From an uncultured Candidatus Melainabacteria bacterium (lineage in GTDB: Bacteria > Cyanobacteriota > Vampirovibrionia > Gastranaerophilales > Gastranaerophilaceae): a DNA stretch of 64,000 nt. Position numbers and translations under genes: made by a program. Below, piece by piece: positions 53,642 to 61,955 of the stretch (positions are counted from its first letter, which is position 1; every line of letters begins with the position of its first letter). The stretch lies in the NCBI GenBank assembly GCA_947525005.1, contig CANNUY010000004.1, positions 94,661 to 158,660 on the forward strand. The letters run 5' to 3'. The notes beneath the pieces were generated by a model. That model ran no database searches. It had not been told where the DNA came from and saw nothing but the letters and a program-made list of their open reading frames with translations.

Positions 53642-54268
53642 ATGTATCAACAAAAATGCCAGATTACAATATTATTGATTTTCATAATTTTAACTATGCC
53701 TATATTTATTACAAATAATGGTTATGTTTATGCTGGAACTCGTAATAAATCAGAGATTTTAAAAGTAAAAAAAGGAACAGATTTTGATATAGCTCTTCAG
53801 AACACAATAAATTCTACAAACTTAAAAGAAAACGACACAATAGCAGCAAGTTTAGAAGAAAATTTCTTCTTCCAATCAAAATTAATAGCACCACAAGGAA
53901 GTATAGTTTATGGAAAAGTTTTAAAAGTAAAACAACCAAGAGGATTTTACGGCAAAGGCTATTTACAAATAGTATTTGATGAAATAATGCTTCCAAATGG
54001 AGATATTATAAATTTTTCAGGAAATGTTATCAATATAAAAGCAAAAGGCATTCGAGCATTAAGGATTAGTGGAGATATATTATTAGGAACTCTAGCTGGG
54101 GCACTTGCAGGCTCTCAATTACCTGCTTTTGTACCTGTTGGAGCTGCTGTTGGATTACTTCTTGCAACTCTTGAAATTGCTGATACAAAAGGGCTAGATG
54201 TTGAGCTTCCTGCTGGTACAATGCTAACTATTAGACTTGTTAAGCCATTAAAAATTCACCTTAGCTAA
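53642..54268 (+). CDS. Exported protein with a VirB10/TrbI-like core
   Basis: 208 residues; GAGGT upstream. Signal peptide or anchor (LLIFIILTMPIFITNNGYVYA). The body has KLIAPQGSIVYGKVLKVK, LQIVFDEIMLPNGDIINFSG, a Gly/Ala/Leu-rich hydrophobic stretch (LLGTLAGALAGSQLPAF) and LPAGTMLTIRLVKPLKI. The order (PQGS, LPNG, hydrophobic helix, PAGT...L-K-L) recalls the C-terminal beta-barrel/antenna region of VirB10/TrbI pore proteins, though much shorter. No other conjugation gene is near, so an unrelated envelope protein using a similar fold is more likely. Confidence 0.55.
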   Translation: MYQQKCQITILLIFIILTMPIFITNNGYVYAGTRNKSEILKVKKGTDFDIALQNTINSTNLKENDTIAASLEENFFFQSKLIAPQGSIVYGKVLKVKQPRGFYGKGYLQIVFDEIMLPNGDIINFSGNVINIKAKGIRALRISGDILLGTLAGALAGSQLPAFVPVGAAVGLLLATLEIADTKGLDVELPAGTMLTIRLVKPLKIHLS

Positions 54269-54290
54269 ATAAAATACAATAAGGACGATG

Positions 54291-55076
54291 ATGCATATCA
54301 AAAATTTTATAATAATTTTAATAACTATATTAACACTGGTTACAGTGGTTTTAGGAATAAAACACCCTTCCTTACATAAACATACTATGTTTTCTGATGA
54401 ATATCATAAATTTGAAGAGGTTGAACTTTCTAATACGAATTTGAATATTACACTTGTTGAATCTGAATCAAATGCAGAACCTGTAAAAATCATTTCTAAA
54501 AAACAGAATCAGCCTAAAAAAACAATTAATAAAAACAAAATACAAAATTCAGAAAAATCAACTAAAAAAGGATATCAGCAAAATAAAATTAAAAAAGAAA
54601 CTAAGCAAATTTCTAATAATGTGCAACCAAGAAAACAAACAAATAAAACACAAGAGGTTAAAATACAGCCTAAACAAAATCAAAATATAAAACCACAGGA
54701 AAATATGGCACATCAATTAAGTGAACAAGAAGAAATTATCGCTTGGAATAGATGGAGAAGTAATTTGCAAAATCAGGTTATGAAAGATGCACCTGTACGT
54801 GCACCTATAGGAACCGTATTCAAATTTTCATTTACTGTTGATAAAAAAGGTAATATGTCGAACATAAAAGTCTGGTCAGAAAATCCAAATTATACTAACT
54901 TAGGGATAACAGTTATAAAACCAGTACTTGTTGGATATGCACATAAACCAATATTGGAATTTCCACAGGGTACGAAACGTAATATAACTAATGTTACAGG
55001 CGGATATGTTATTTCAACAAAGACAAAATACAGTAGACCAGATGATTATTCAGATTATGAAAAAGTGAAATTATAA
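54291..55076 (+). CDS. TonB-like envelope protein
   Basis: 261 residues from the ATG at 54291, with AAGGA at good spacing; an adjacent ATG three bases upstream is possible. One N-terminal membrane helix (IIILITILTLVTVVLGI) is followed by a Lys/Gln/Asn-rich linker (~60-140) suited to spanning the periplasm. The C-terminal ~100 residues resemble a TonB C-terminal domain (KFSFTVDKKGNMSNIKVWSE). TonB couples inner-membrane energy to outer-membrane receptors. ExbB/ExbD and receptor genes are not in the window. Third gene of the envelope trio; a terminator follows. Confidence 0.65.
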   Translation: MHIKNFIIILITILTLVTVVLGIKHPSLHKHTMFSDEYHKFEEVELSNTNLNITLVESESNAEPVKIISKKQNQPKKTINKNKIQNSEKSTKKGYQQNKIKKETKQISNNVQPRKQTNKTQEVKIQPKQNQNIKPQENMAHQLSEQEEIIAWNRWRSNLQNQVMKDAPVRAPIGTVFKFSFTVDKKGNMSNIKVWSENPNYTNLGITVIKPVLVGYAHKPILEFPQGTKRNITNVTGGYVISTKTKYSRPDDYSDYEKVKL

Positions 55077-55082
55077 ATAAAA

Positions 55083-55117
55083 AAAGTGATTAAACAATCC
55101 TGCTTAATCACTTTCTT
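55083..55117 (-). terminator. Terminator at the 3' end of the 5S pseudogene
   Basis: AAAGTGATTAA (55083-55093) with TTAATCACTTT (55104-55114). On the minus strand the stem is followed by TTTTTTTATTT, a strong tail. It can also terminate the plus-strand gene ending at 55076, with a weaker T tail. Confidence 0.8.
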
Positions 55118-55124
55118 ATCTAAA

Positions 55125-55335
55125 TTAGGTGTCGACAACTAGCTATCTTTCCAGGCAGTGGCCCGCCAAGTATTTTGCGTGAGTGAGCAGAGGCTGTAGC
55201 TCTTTTGACAAAAAGATATTCTTAAATAAATTCAAAACAACATCTTAACGTCAAAAAGCGAAACGCCGTTTAACGCGAACGAACAAGAACGCCTCAATGA
55301 GTCTTTTCGACCGTGTTCGGGATGACTCTGCCGAA
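55125..55335 (-). pseudogene. 5S rRNA copy interrupted by a 113-base insertion
   Basis: The 3' part (55125-55176) matches the intact 5S at the window end (with flank, 54 of 56 bases over 55121-55176 vs 63924-63979). After a 113-base foreign segment, homology resumes with CGCCTCAATGAG (55290 onward, 21/21 to the window end) and continues through the 5S hallmark read on the minus strand as ATCCCGAACACGG. Upstream of that the expected 5' strand of helix I (complement of the 3' end) is not found, so the gene is also truncated. The terminator at 55083-55117 is still in place. Confidence 0.8.
55177..55289. repeat. 113-base insertion inside 5S rRNA
   Basis: It starts GCGTGAGTGAGCAGAGG and ends CCGTTTAACGCGAACGAACA AGAA. 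GTGAGCAGAGG and CCGTTTAACGCGAAC occur in the same order at 41811 and 41871 upstream of tRNA-Met (about 60 bases apart there, about 83 here). No open frame. No clear target duplication. Confidence 0.75.
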
Positions 55336-55760
55336 CAAAACAATTACGGATTTTCGGTAGGGTGAACGAAGTGAAACCCGTAAGAGCGTAAAACACGGAA
55401 TGAACGACTAAATTCGTTAGAATTTAAAAGTGAATATAGTGTTTAGCACGCCCGAATAATCCAAGAAAAGTATTGTTTTGTGAGAGGAGCTGACCGAGTG
55501 AAACGAGGGAACGCCGAAGTAACGCCGAAAAAATGAACGATAGTTTTACAAAGTAAAACAAAATGAATGACTTGAAGGCGTGAAACAATAATCCAAGACA
55601 GCGGATTTTGTGTAGAGTGAGGACGCAGTCCGAAACTCGAAGTAGCACGGAGCATAGCGAATACTATTTACAGAGCAAATAAAATGAGCGACTGCATAGT
55701 GTGAAACAATAATCCAAGACAACGATAGTGTGGCAATCCATAAACCAACGGTTCTGCATG
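55336..55760. repeat. Array of degenerate repeats behind the 5S pseudogene
   Basis: A hairpin TTACGG/CCGTAA (55343 onward) is followed by three loosely tandem units of 121-132 bases. These are recognisable by AATAATCCAAGA at 55455, 55587 and 55708 and by GTGAAACAATAATCCAAGAC at the last two. Words like GAACGAAGTGAAACCCG and GAGTGAAACGAGGGAACGCC recur. The array ends in the GCAATCCATAAACC repeat (55733-55759). No reading frame is credible. Confidence 0.65.
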
Positions 55761-56092
55761 TTTAGAGGATTTCTTCGGTCGTTACACACTCTCTGAATGA
55801 CTGAACTGTACCCAAAAAAGTGGACAATTAACTCGCTAGTAGTTTTAATCATTCATCTTTTAAATAATTTAATATAGATTTAATTACAACTTTATCTCTT
55901 ATATATAAATAAGCCTAATTAATCGTTTTATAACTTAGATTAGATTTCTATAACTTTTATATCTAAAAGAAGAACTCGTATTATAAGTATTTGAAATCTC
56001 TTTAAAATAATCTATTTTTATGCTAATCTTAATATAGGAATATATAATATAAACTATATTTCAAACAAGATGAAATGGTGGTGTAAAGATAA
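55761..56092. other. AT-rich intergenic region before the sugar cluster
   Basis: Very AT-rich. TATAAT at 56043-56048 is the best -10 candidate for the following operon but has no convincing -35. Nothing else recognised. Confidence 0.4.
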
Positions 56093-56875
56093 ATGAAAGT
56101 CCTAATACTAGCAGGTGGATTTGGTACTAGATTATCAGAAGAAACCAAATTAATTCCAAAACCAATGGTTGAAATAGGTGGAAAACCGATTTTATGGCAT
56201 ATAATGAAAATATATTCATACTATGGTTTTAACGATTTTATTGTATTAACAGGTTATAAATCACACATTATCAAAGATTATTTTGTTAATTATTATCAAC
56301 GATATTCTGATATCACAGTTGACATGGCTAATAACGTAATTGATATTCATAAAATACACACTGAGCCATGGAAAGTAACAATGTTATACACTGGTCAAAA
56401 TACTATGACAGGTGGTAGAATTAAAAAAGCTCAAAAATACATTGGAAATGAACCATTTATGTTAACATACGGTGATGGAGTTGCAGATATAGACATAAAC
56501 AAGTTGATAAAACACCACAAAGAAAGCAACAAATATTGTACACTTACAGCTGTTAAACCATCAGGTAAGTTTGGAGCTTTAGATATAACCAGTGATGGAA
56601 TGATTAACTCTTTTCAAGAAAAGCCTGACGGTGATGGAAACTGGATTAATGGTGGTTTTATGGTGTGTGAACCTCAAGTTTTTGATTATATTCAAAATGG
56701 TGACGATGTTATTTTTGAACGAGATCCGTTAGAAAACTTAGCAAAAGATGGTCAGTTAAATGCGTTTAAACATAATGGTTTTTGGAAACCAATGGATACA
56801 CTAAATGACAAAAATCAGTTAACTGACATGTGGTTAAAGGAAGATGCTGATTGGGCATTGTGGATGAAACACTAA
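56093..56875 (+). CDS. rfbF: Glucose-1-phosphate cytidylyltransferase
   Basis: 260 residues; a GGTGG-type site upstream. Nucleotidyltransferase signature LAGGFGTRLSEETKLIPKPMVEIGGKPILWHIM, with the RfbF-specific continuation (DITVDMANNVIDIH, TGGRIKKAQKYI). It makes CDP-glucose from CTP and glucose-1-phosphate, the first step of CDP-deoxysugar synthesis. The next enzyme of that path, rfbG, is at the end of the cluster. It starts a run of closely packed genes. Confidence 0.95.
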   Translation: MKVLILAGGFGTRLSEETKLIPKPMVEIGGKPILWHIMKIYSYYGFNDFIVLTGYKSHIIKDYFVNYYQRYSDITVDMANNVIDIHKIHTEPWKVTMLYTGQNTMTGGRIKKAQKYIGNEPFMLTYGDGVADIDINKLIKHHKESNKYCTLTAVKPSGKFGALDITSDGMINSFQEKPDGDGNWINGGFMVCEPQVFDYIQNGDDVIFERDPLENLAKDGQLNAFKHNGFWKPMDTLNDKNQLTDMWLKEDADWALWMKH

Positions 56876-56904
56876 TAATAACACAATAAAAAGGATTGTT
56901 ATTG

Positions 56905-57816
56905 ATGAAAGATAAATTGTTAATTACTGGAGCGAGTGGATTTGTTGGAACACCTGTCTTAAACAAATTATTATCTTTGAATAAATATGACATTCATATC
57001 ATAACCCACAAAAACTTGCTAGAAAATACTTCAAATATAAAACAACATTCAATTGATTTATTAAATGAATTAGAAGTTACGAAATTACTAGAAAAAGAAA
57101 AATTCACTCATTTAATTCACATGGCTTGGTATTTAGGACGTAAGTGCCAAAATTCAGAACAAAATATACATTGGCTTAAAGCCTCTTTAAATTTGGTTGA
57201 ACAATTTTTTAATAATGGTGGTAAAAAATTACTTGTAACAGGTTCCGTCAGTGAATATGACTTTAATAGTGGAATCTGTAAAGAAGACTCTACACCACTA
57301 AATCCACTTTCTTTATATGGACAAACAAAAGTTTCTTTATGCCAAGTAATAAACAAATTCGCACAAATTCGTGATATTGATTTTAAATGGGTAAGATTAT
57401 TTAACTTATACGGAAAGAACGAAAAAACTTCAAGAATAATACCCTATGCAATTACTCAAATGCTAAAAGATGAAGCTGTTAACGTAAGTGATTGCACACA
57501 GGTTTTAAATTTTTTAAACACAGAAGATGCCTCAGAAGGAATTATTAAAATTTTTGAAAGCGAAAAGAATGGTATTTTTAATATCTGTGCAGATGAGCCT
57601 ATAGAATTAAAAAAGATTCTTGAATTAATAAAATCTTTAATAGGTTATTCAAAAAATATTAATTATGGTGCAATTCCTGCAAGTTTTGATTCTAAATTTG
57701 TAAGTGGAGATAATACAAAATTAAAAGAACTTGGTTGGAAACAAAAAATTCAACTTCAAGAAGGTCTTTCTGAAGTTATAAATTGGTGGAAGGAACAGGA
57801 AATAATTGATGGTTGA
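56905..57816 (+). CDS. NAD(P)-dependent sugar epimerase/reductase
   Basis: 303 residues from the ATG at 56905, nine bases after AAGGA. Extended SDR: GASGFVGTPVLNKLL nucleotide-binding loop, LIHMAWYLG, GSVSEYD and the catalytic YGQTK. Between rfbF and glf it most likely reduces or epimerises the CDP-4-keto-6-deoxyglucose made by RfbG, as CDP-abequose or CDP-paratose synthases do, but the exact product cannot be read. Its stop overlaps glf by 8 bases. Confidence 0.8.
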   Translation: MKDKLLITGASGFVGTPVLNKLLSLNKYDIHIITHKNLLENTSNIKQHSIDLLNELEVTKLLEKEKFTHLIHMAWYLGRKCQNSEQNIHWLKASLNLVEQFFNNGGKKLLVTGSVSEYDFNSGICKEDSTPLNPLSLYGQTKVSLCQVINKFAQIRDIDFKWVRLFNLYGKNEKTSRIIPYAITQMLKDEAVNVSDCTQVLNFLNTEDASEGIIKIFESEKNGIFNICADEPIELKKILELIKSLIGYSKNINYGAIPASFDSKFVSGDNTKLKELGWKQKIQLQEGLSEVINWWKEQEIIDG

Positions 57817-58954
57817 AACGATTGATATTATTGGTGCAGGTTTAGCAGGTTGCACTGTTGCAAGAAAATTAGCAGAAAAAGGTTATTTAATTAATATTTA
57901 TGATAGACGAACTACAGTCGGTGGAAATCTCTTTGACTACAAAGATTCTTATGGTATTAATATACACAAATTTGGACCACACATATTTCATACAAACAAC
58001 GAAGACGTATATGACTTTGTAACACAACACGAAAACTGGGAAGATTTTGAGCTTGTTTGTGGTGCTGTTATCAAAGATAAATGCGTACGAACTATTTTTG
58101 ATTTTAGTACTATTGATACTTTTTATGATAAAAACTCTGCAGAAAACCTAAAAAACAATTTAAAAGAAACTTTTTCAGGTAGAAATACAGTTACAATATT
58201 AGAATTATTGAATAGTACTAACCCCATTATAAAAGAGTATGGAAACTTCCTTTACACAAATGATTACGAGCCATATACTTCAAAACAATGGGGAATTTCT
58301 CCTGATAAAATTGATAAACAAATTTTTAAAAGAGTTCCCGTTCAAATTGGTTATAAACATGGATATTTTGATGATAAATACCAAATTATGCCAATAAATG
58401 GTTATACAAGATTTATTGAGAATATTTTAAATCACAAAAATATTAAGCTTGAATTAAACAGTAATTTAACTGATAAAATAACTTTTACTAATGATAAAAT
58501 GATTCTTCCTGAAGAATTAAAAAATCATAAAGCAATAATTTATACGGGTGCAATCGATGAATTGTTCAAATACAAATTTGGACATTTACCATATAGATCT
58601 TTAAGATTTGAATTAAAACACGAAAACATTGAAAGTTATCAAGAGTATCCTGTCGTTGCCTATCCACAAGCTAAGGACTATACAAGGATTACTGAATATA
58701 GAAAATTCTCAAACAAGAAAGTGAGTGGCACAACTTATGCTGTTGAGTATCCACTTCCTGTTTTAGAAAATAAAAGCGTTGAACCATATTATCCAATTCT
58801 AACTAATGAAAGCAAAATAATCTATGAAAAATATAAAACCTATTCAAAACAATTTGAAAATTTACATTTTGTCGGACGATTAGCAGATTTTAAATATTAT
58901 AATATGGATCAAGTAATAGAAAAAGCATTAGAGGTTGCAAACAAATGGAAATAA
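57809..58954 (+). CDS. glf: UDP-galactopyranose mutase
   Basis: 381 residues from the ATG at 57809 after AGGAACAGGA. FAD-binding GAGLAGCTVARKLAEKG, then GGNLFDYKD, the diagnostic INIHKFGPHIFHTNNEDVYDF and YTSKQWG. It interconverts UDP-galactopyranose and UDP-galactofuranose, the donor for galactofuranose in surface polysaccharide. Overlaps both neighbours. Confidence 0.95.
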   Translation: MVETIDIIGAGLAGCTVARKLAEKGYLINIYDRRTTVGGNLFDYKDSYGINIHKFGPHIFHTNNEDVYDFVTQHENWEDFELVCGAVIKDKCVRTIFDFSTIDTFYDKNSAENLKNNLKETFSGRNTVTILELLNSTNPIIKEYGNFLYTNDYEPYTSKQWGISPDKIDKQIFKRVPVQIGYKHGYFDDKYQIMPINGYTRFIENILNHKNIKLELNSNLTDKITFTNDKMILPEELKNHKAIIYTGAIDELFKYKFGHLPYRSLRFELKHENIESYQEYPVVAYPQAKDYTRITEYRKFSNKKVSGTTYAVEYPLPVLENKSVEPYYPILTNESKIIYEKYKTYSKQFENLHFVGRLADFKYYNMDQVIEKALEVANKWK

Positions 58955-59685
58955 AAAAAGATAAATTATATATAGTTATGCCTACATACAATGAAGCAGA
59001 TAATATTACAAATGTTATTGAAGATTGGTATCCTATTTTAGAAAAATATGGAACAGATGAATCAAAACTTGTAATCTCCGATGGAGGTTCTACTGATAAC
59101 ACATTAGACATTTTATATGATTTAAAGAAAAAATATACAAAATTGGAAATAATACCAAAACCTGGCACTGATCACGGAACGAAAGTAATTTTATTATACA
59201 AATATGCAATAAATGACGGTGCAGAATGGATATTCCAAACTGATTCAGATGGACAAACAGATTGTACCGAATTTGAACAATTTTGGAATTTAAAAGACTC
59301 TTATGATTGTATCTTAGGAAATCGAACTAAACGTGGTGATGGTTTCTTTAGATATTTGATTGAATTAGTTTTAAGAATTTATGTATTAATATTTTTTGGA
59401 GTAATTGTACCAGACGCAAATGCGCCATTCCGTTTAATGAAATCTAATGTTGTAAAAAAATATATAGATTTGTTTGATGAAACTTTTTCATTACCAAACG
59501 CCATTTTATCTGCATCATTTTCTAAATACAAAGAACGAGTAATGTATATTCCAATTTCGTTTTTACCTCGACAAGGAGGAACTAATTATATAAATGTTAA
59601 AAGAATTGCAAAATATGGACTTGAAGCAATAAAAAGTTTTTGGGATATAAAATGCAAAATGAAAGATTATGAAAATGAAAAATAA
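58945..59685 (+). CDS. Family 2 glycosyltransferase (polyprenyl-phosphate sugar type)
   Basis: 246 residues; GAGGTT upstream, overlapping glf by 10 bases. GT-A fold: IVMPTYNEADNITNVIEDW, VISDGGSTDNTLDIL, then FQTDSDGQTD with the metal-binding DxD and GNRTKRGDGFFR. It resembles dolichyl/undecaprenyl-phosphate sugar synthases (DPM1, GtrB, ArnC). The GtrA-type flippase gene next to it supports synthesis of a lipid-linked sugar for transfer outside the membrane. Confidence 0.88.
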   Translation: MEIKKDKLYIVMPTYNEADNITNVIEDWYPILEKYGTDESKLVISDGGSTDNTLDILYDLKKKYTKLEIIPKPGTDHGTKVILLYKYAINDGAEWIFQTDSDGQTDCTEFEQFWNLKDSYDCILGNRTKRGDGFFRYLIELVLRIYVLIFFGVIVPDANAPFRLMKSNVVKKYIDLFDETFSLPNAILSASFSKYKERVMYIPISFLPRQGGTNYINVKRIAKYGLEAIKSFWDIKCKMKDYENEK

Positions 59686-60121
59686 ACTTAAACCAAGGCA
59701 TAAATTTCTAATAAAACATCAAATCAAATCTTATGTTATTTTTGGTATCCTTACGACTTTAATAAATTATATTGTATATATTATTGCTGTAAAACTTTTT
59801 AATATTTACTACGTTATAGGTAATATTATAGCGTGGGTAGTAGCAGTACTTTTTGCATTCGTGACGAACAAATTTTATGTGTTTAGGTCTAAAAAGAAAA
59901 ATTTTGAAATAATTTTTAACGAATTTTATAAATTCACTATTGCAAGAATCTTAACAGGATTAATGGAAACAGGTTTATTATGGGTTTTGGTTGATTTTTT
60001 GAAACAATCTGACCTAATAATGAAGATAATAACAAATATCTTTGTTATTATTAGTAATTTTATATTAAACAAATTTTTGGTATTCAAAAAACAGAAGGGA
60101 AGCTTTGATGTTAACAAATAA
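59669..60121 (+). CDS. GtrA-family membrane protein
   Basis: 150 residues, overlapping the glycosyltransferase. Four membrane helices with the family's YVIFGILTTLINYIVYIIAV, VVAVLFAFVTNKFYVFRS and ILNKFLVF. GtrA proteins are thought to flip undecaprenyl-phosphate-linked sugars across the inner membrane for modification of surface polysaccharide. An ATG six bases inside is an alternative start. Confidence 0.88.
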   Translation: MKMKNKLKPRHKFLIKHQIKSYVIFGILTTLINYIVYIIAVKLFNIYYVIGNIIAWVVAVLFAFVTNKFYVFRSKKKNFEIIFNEFYKFTIARILTGLMETGLLWVLVDFLKQSDLIMKIITNIFVIISNFILNKFLVFKKQKGSFDVNK

Positions 60122-61856
60122 AAAAATTAAATATTATTTTATAGGATTATTTTTTATTCTTGTTTTTTTTATACCATATATATTAAATGGAGATAACTCT
60201 TTTTTCAAAATTCATGATTATCTAGAACAAGATTTTGTAAACATCAAACTTAATGCAAAATATCTATTTCACCCAATGGTATTAAACATACCAGAAGTTT
60301 TATTCGGTACATTTAGAGGAAGTATACAAGTTCACTCATTATTACACGTATTTGCATATAAATTTGTACAAGGAGTGTGGTTTTTAATACTTAACCTTAT
60401 ATTTATCGCTATAGTTGGATATACAGGTATGTTCTTACTTATAAATAAGTTATATCAAGAAAAATATGAAAAATCTGTATTATATTATCCAATAATTACA
60501 TTAGGTTGTTTTGTATATGGTATTACACCAACATTATTACACGGATTAACCGTATTAATTCTTCCTTTGGTGATATATTTGGCATTATCAATAAAAGATG
60601 ACTATGATGGTAAAAATAAATACATTTTACCAACAATATCATTATTCATTGGGTTAGCTACGTCATTAGTATACAATGGATATTTATACCTATTATTGTT
60701 AACAATTTATATGGGATATTACTTGATAAAAAAAGATTTAAACACGTTTAAAAAATATTTTTTATGTTTTTCATTAATGTTTTTAGGATATATTACAACA
60801 TATTTTTATTCATTTATTGCATTAACAGAAGTTTCTCATCGAATGGAATGGATTCTATGTTCAAAAGACTTTTTTAGTATATTTTGGAAAAACTTAAGTA
60901 ATGGGTATATAGAGCTTAAATCTTATCCACTAATACCCTTTATTACAACAGTATTATATGGAATATATTGTTGGATAAAAAAACAAAAATTTGATAGAAA
61001 TATTTTATATGGACTAATTTTAATTTTTATTATTTCATTTACAATGTCTATATATAAGAATGAATTAATCGTACATATTTTAAATTCGTCTTCAATTGGT
61101 ATATTTAAAACAATTCAATTAGATAGAATATGCGCATTCTTGTACCCAATATGGTCATTTATATTCATAGTAAATTTATTACATCTTGGCTGTAATATAA
61201 AAACTAAAAAATTCAAAATCTTATTCACAATAATATTTATATCATTATTTACAATTCAATTTTTCAAACTCATTGGACCAAGTATAAATAATCCTTATAA
61301 ATATAATATAGACGCTCTAATCCATAGGAATAAAAAAATAAATAAGGCTTATACTTATAGAGAATTTTTTGAAGAAGATTTAATGAATGAGGTAAAGAAT
61401 TATATCAATAAACCATTAGACAGTTATAGAGTTATATCGGTATGGCTCAATCCAGCAGTGGCACAATATAGTGGATTTTATTGTTTAGATGGTTATATAA
61501 CAAATTATCGACTTGAATACAAACATAGATTCAAAGATATAATAATAAATGAATTAGAAAAAAGCAACAAAAAAACTTATGACTACTTTGAAACTTGGGG
61601 TTCACGAGTTTATATACCAGTTTCAGAATTTACAGATAAAAATCGTCCAATTCCGTTTGGTCCAAGTAATGTTCCTAAATTTAATACTAATAAAACTATA
61701 AAAAATTTAGACATTAATTATAAAAAACTGTCAGAATTTGGAAAAGTTTATATATTCTCAATGTGTAAAATAGAAAATTCTTCAGACATAAAATTAGAAA
61801 AATCTTTTAATTCTAATTTAACAAATAGAACACTATATTTATATACAATAAAATGA
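60108..61856 (+). CDS. Multi-pass membrane protein, putative C-family glycosyltransferase
   Basis: 582 residues from the ATG at 60108 (a TTG three bases upstream is less likely), with GAAGGGA upstream. About 12 membrane helices; an early loop reads LNGDNSFFKIHDYLEQDFVN, resembling the acidic first loop of DUF6044-type proteins and of GT-C glycosyltransferases, which use lipid-linked sugars from the outside. The C-terminal ~150 residues are soluble and extracytoplasmic. With GtrB- and GtrA-like neighbours it is the likely acceptor-side transferase. No catalytic residue can be named with confidence. Confidence 0.65.
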   Translation: MLTNKKIKYYFIGLFFILVFFIPYILNGDNSFFKIHDYLEQDFVNIKLNAKYLFHPMVLNIPEVLFGTFRGSIQVHSLLHVFAYKFVQGVWFLILNLIFIAIVGYTGMFLLINKLYQEKYEKSVLYYPIITLGCFVYGITPTLLHGLTVLILPLVIYLALSIKDDYDGKNKYILPTISLFIGLATSLVYNGYLYLLLLTIYMGYYLIKKDLNTFKKYFLCFSLMFLGYITTYFYSFIALTEVSHRMEWILCSKDFFSIFWKNLSNGYIELKSYPLIPFITTVLYGIYCWIKKQKFDRNILYGLILIFIISFTMSIYKNELIVHILNSSSIGIFKTIQLDRICAFLYPIWSFIFIVNLLHLGCNIKTKKFKILFTIIFISLFTIQFFKLIGPSINNPYKYNIDALIHRNKKINKAYTYREFFEEDLMNEVKNYINKPLDSYRVISVWLNPAVAQYSGFYCLDGYITNYRLEYKHRFKDIIINELEKSNKKTYDYFETWGSRVYIPVSEFTDKNRPIPFGPSNVPKFNTNKTIKNLDINYKKLSEFGKVYIFSMCKIENSSDIKLEKSFNSNLTNRTLYLYTIK

Positions 61857-61955
61857 TAAAAATTTAGTTAAAAGAAATAAATAAAAAATTAAAAACACTT
61901 ATTTTTATGATATTTCTAGTATAATAACAATAAATATAAAAATGATAGGAATAAA

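Noticed and set aside
53642..54268. Type IV secretion system
   Set aside because: Only one short VirB10-like protein is present; no VirB4, VirB9 or VirD4-like gene is near.
55424..55852. Several short minus-strand frames in the repeat array
   Set aside because: They overlap each other, follow the repeats and lack start signals; the composition is that of the repeats.
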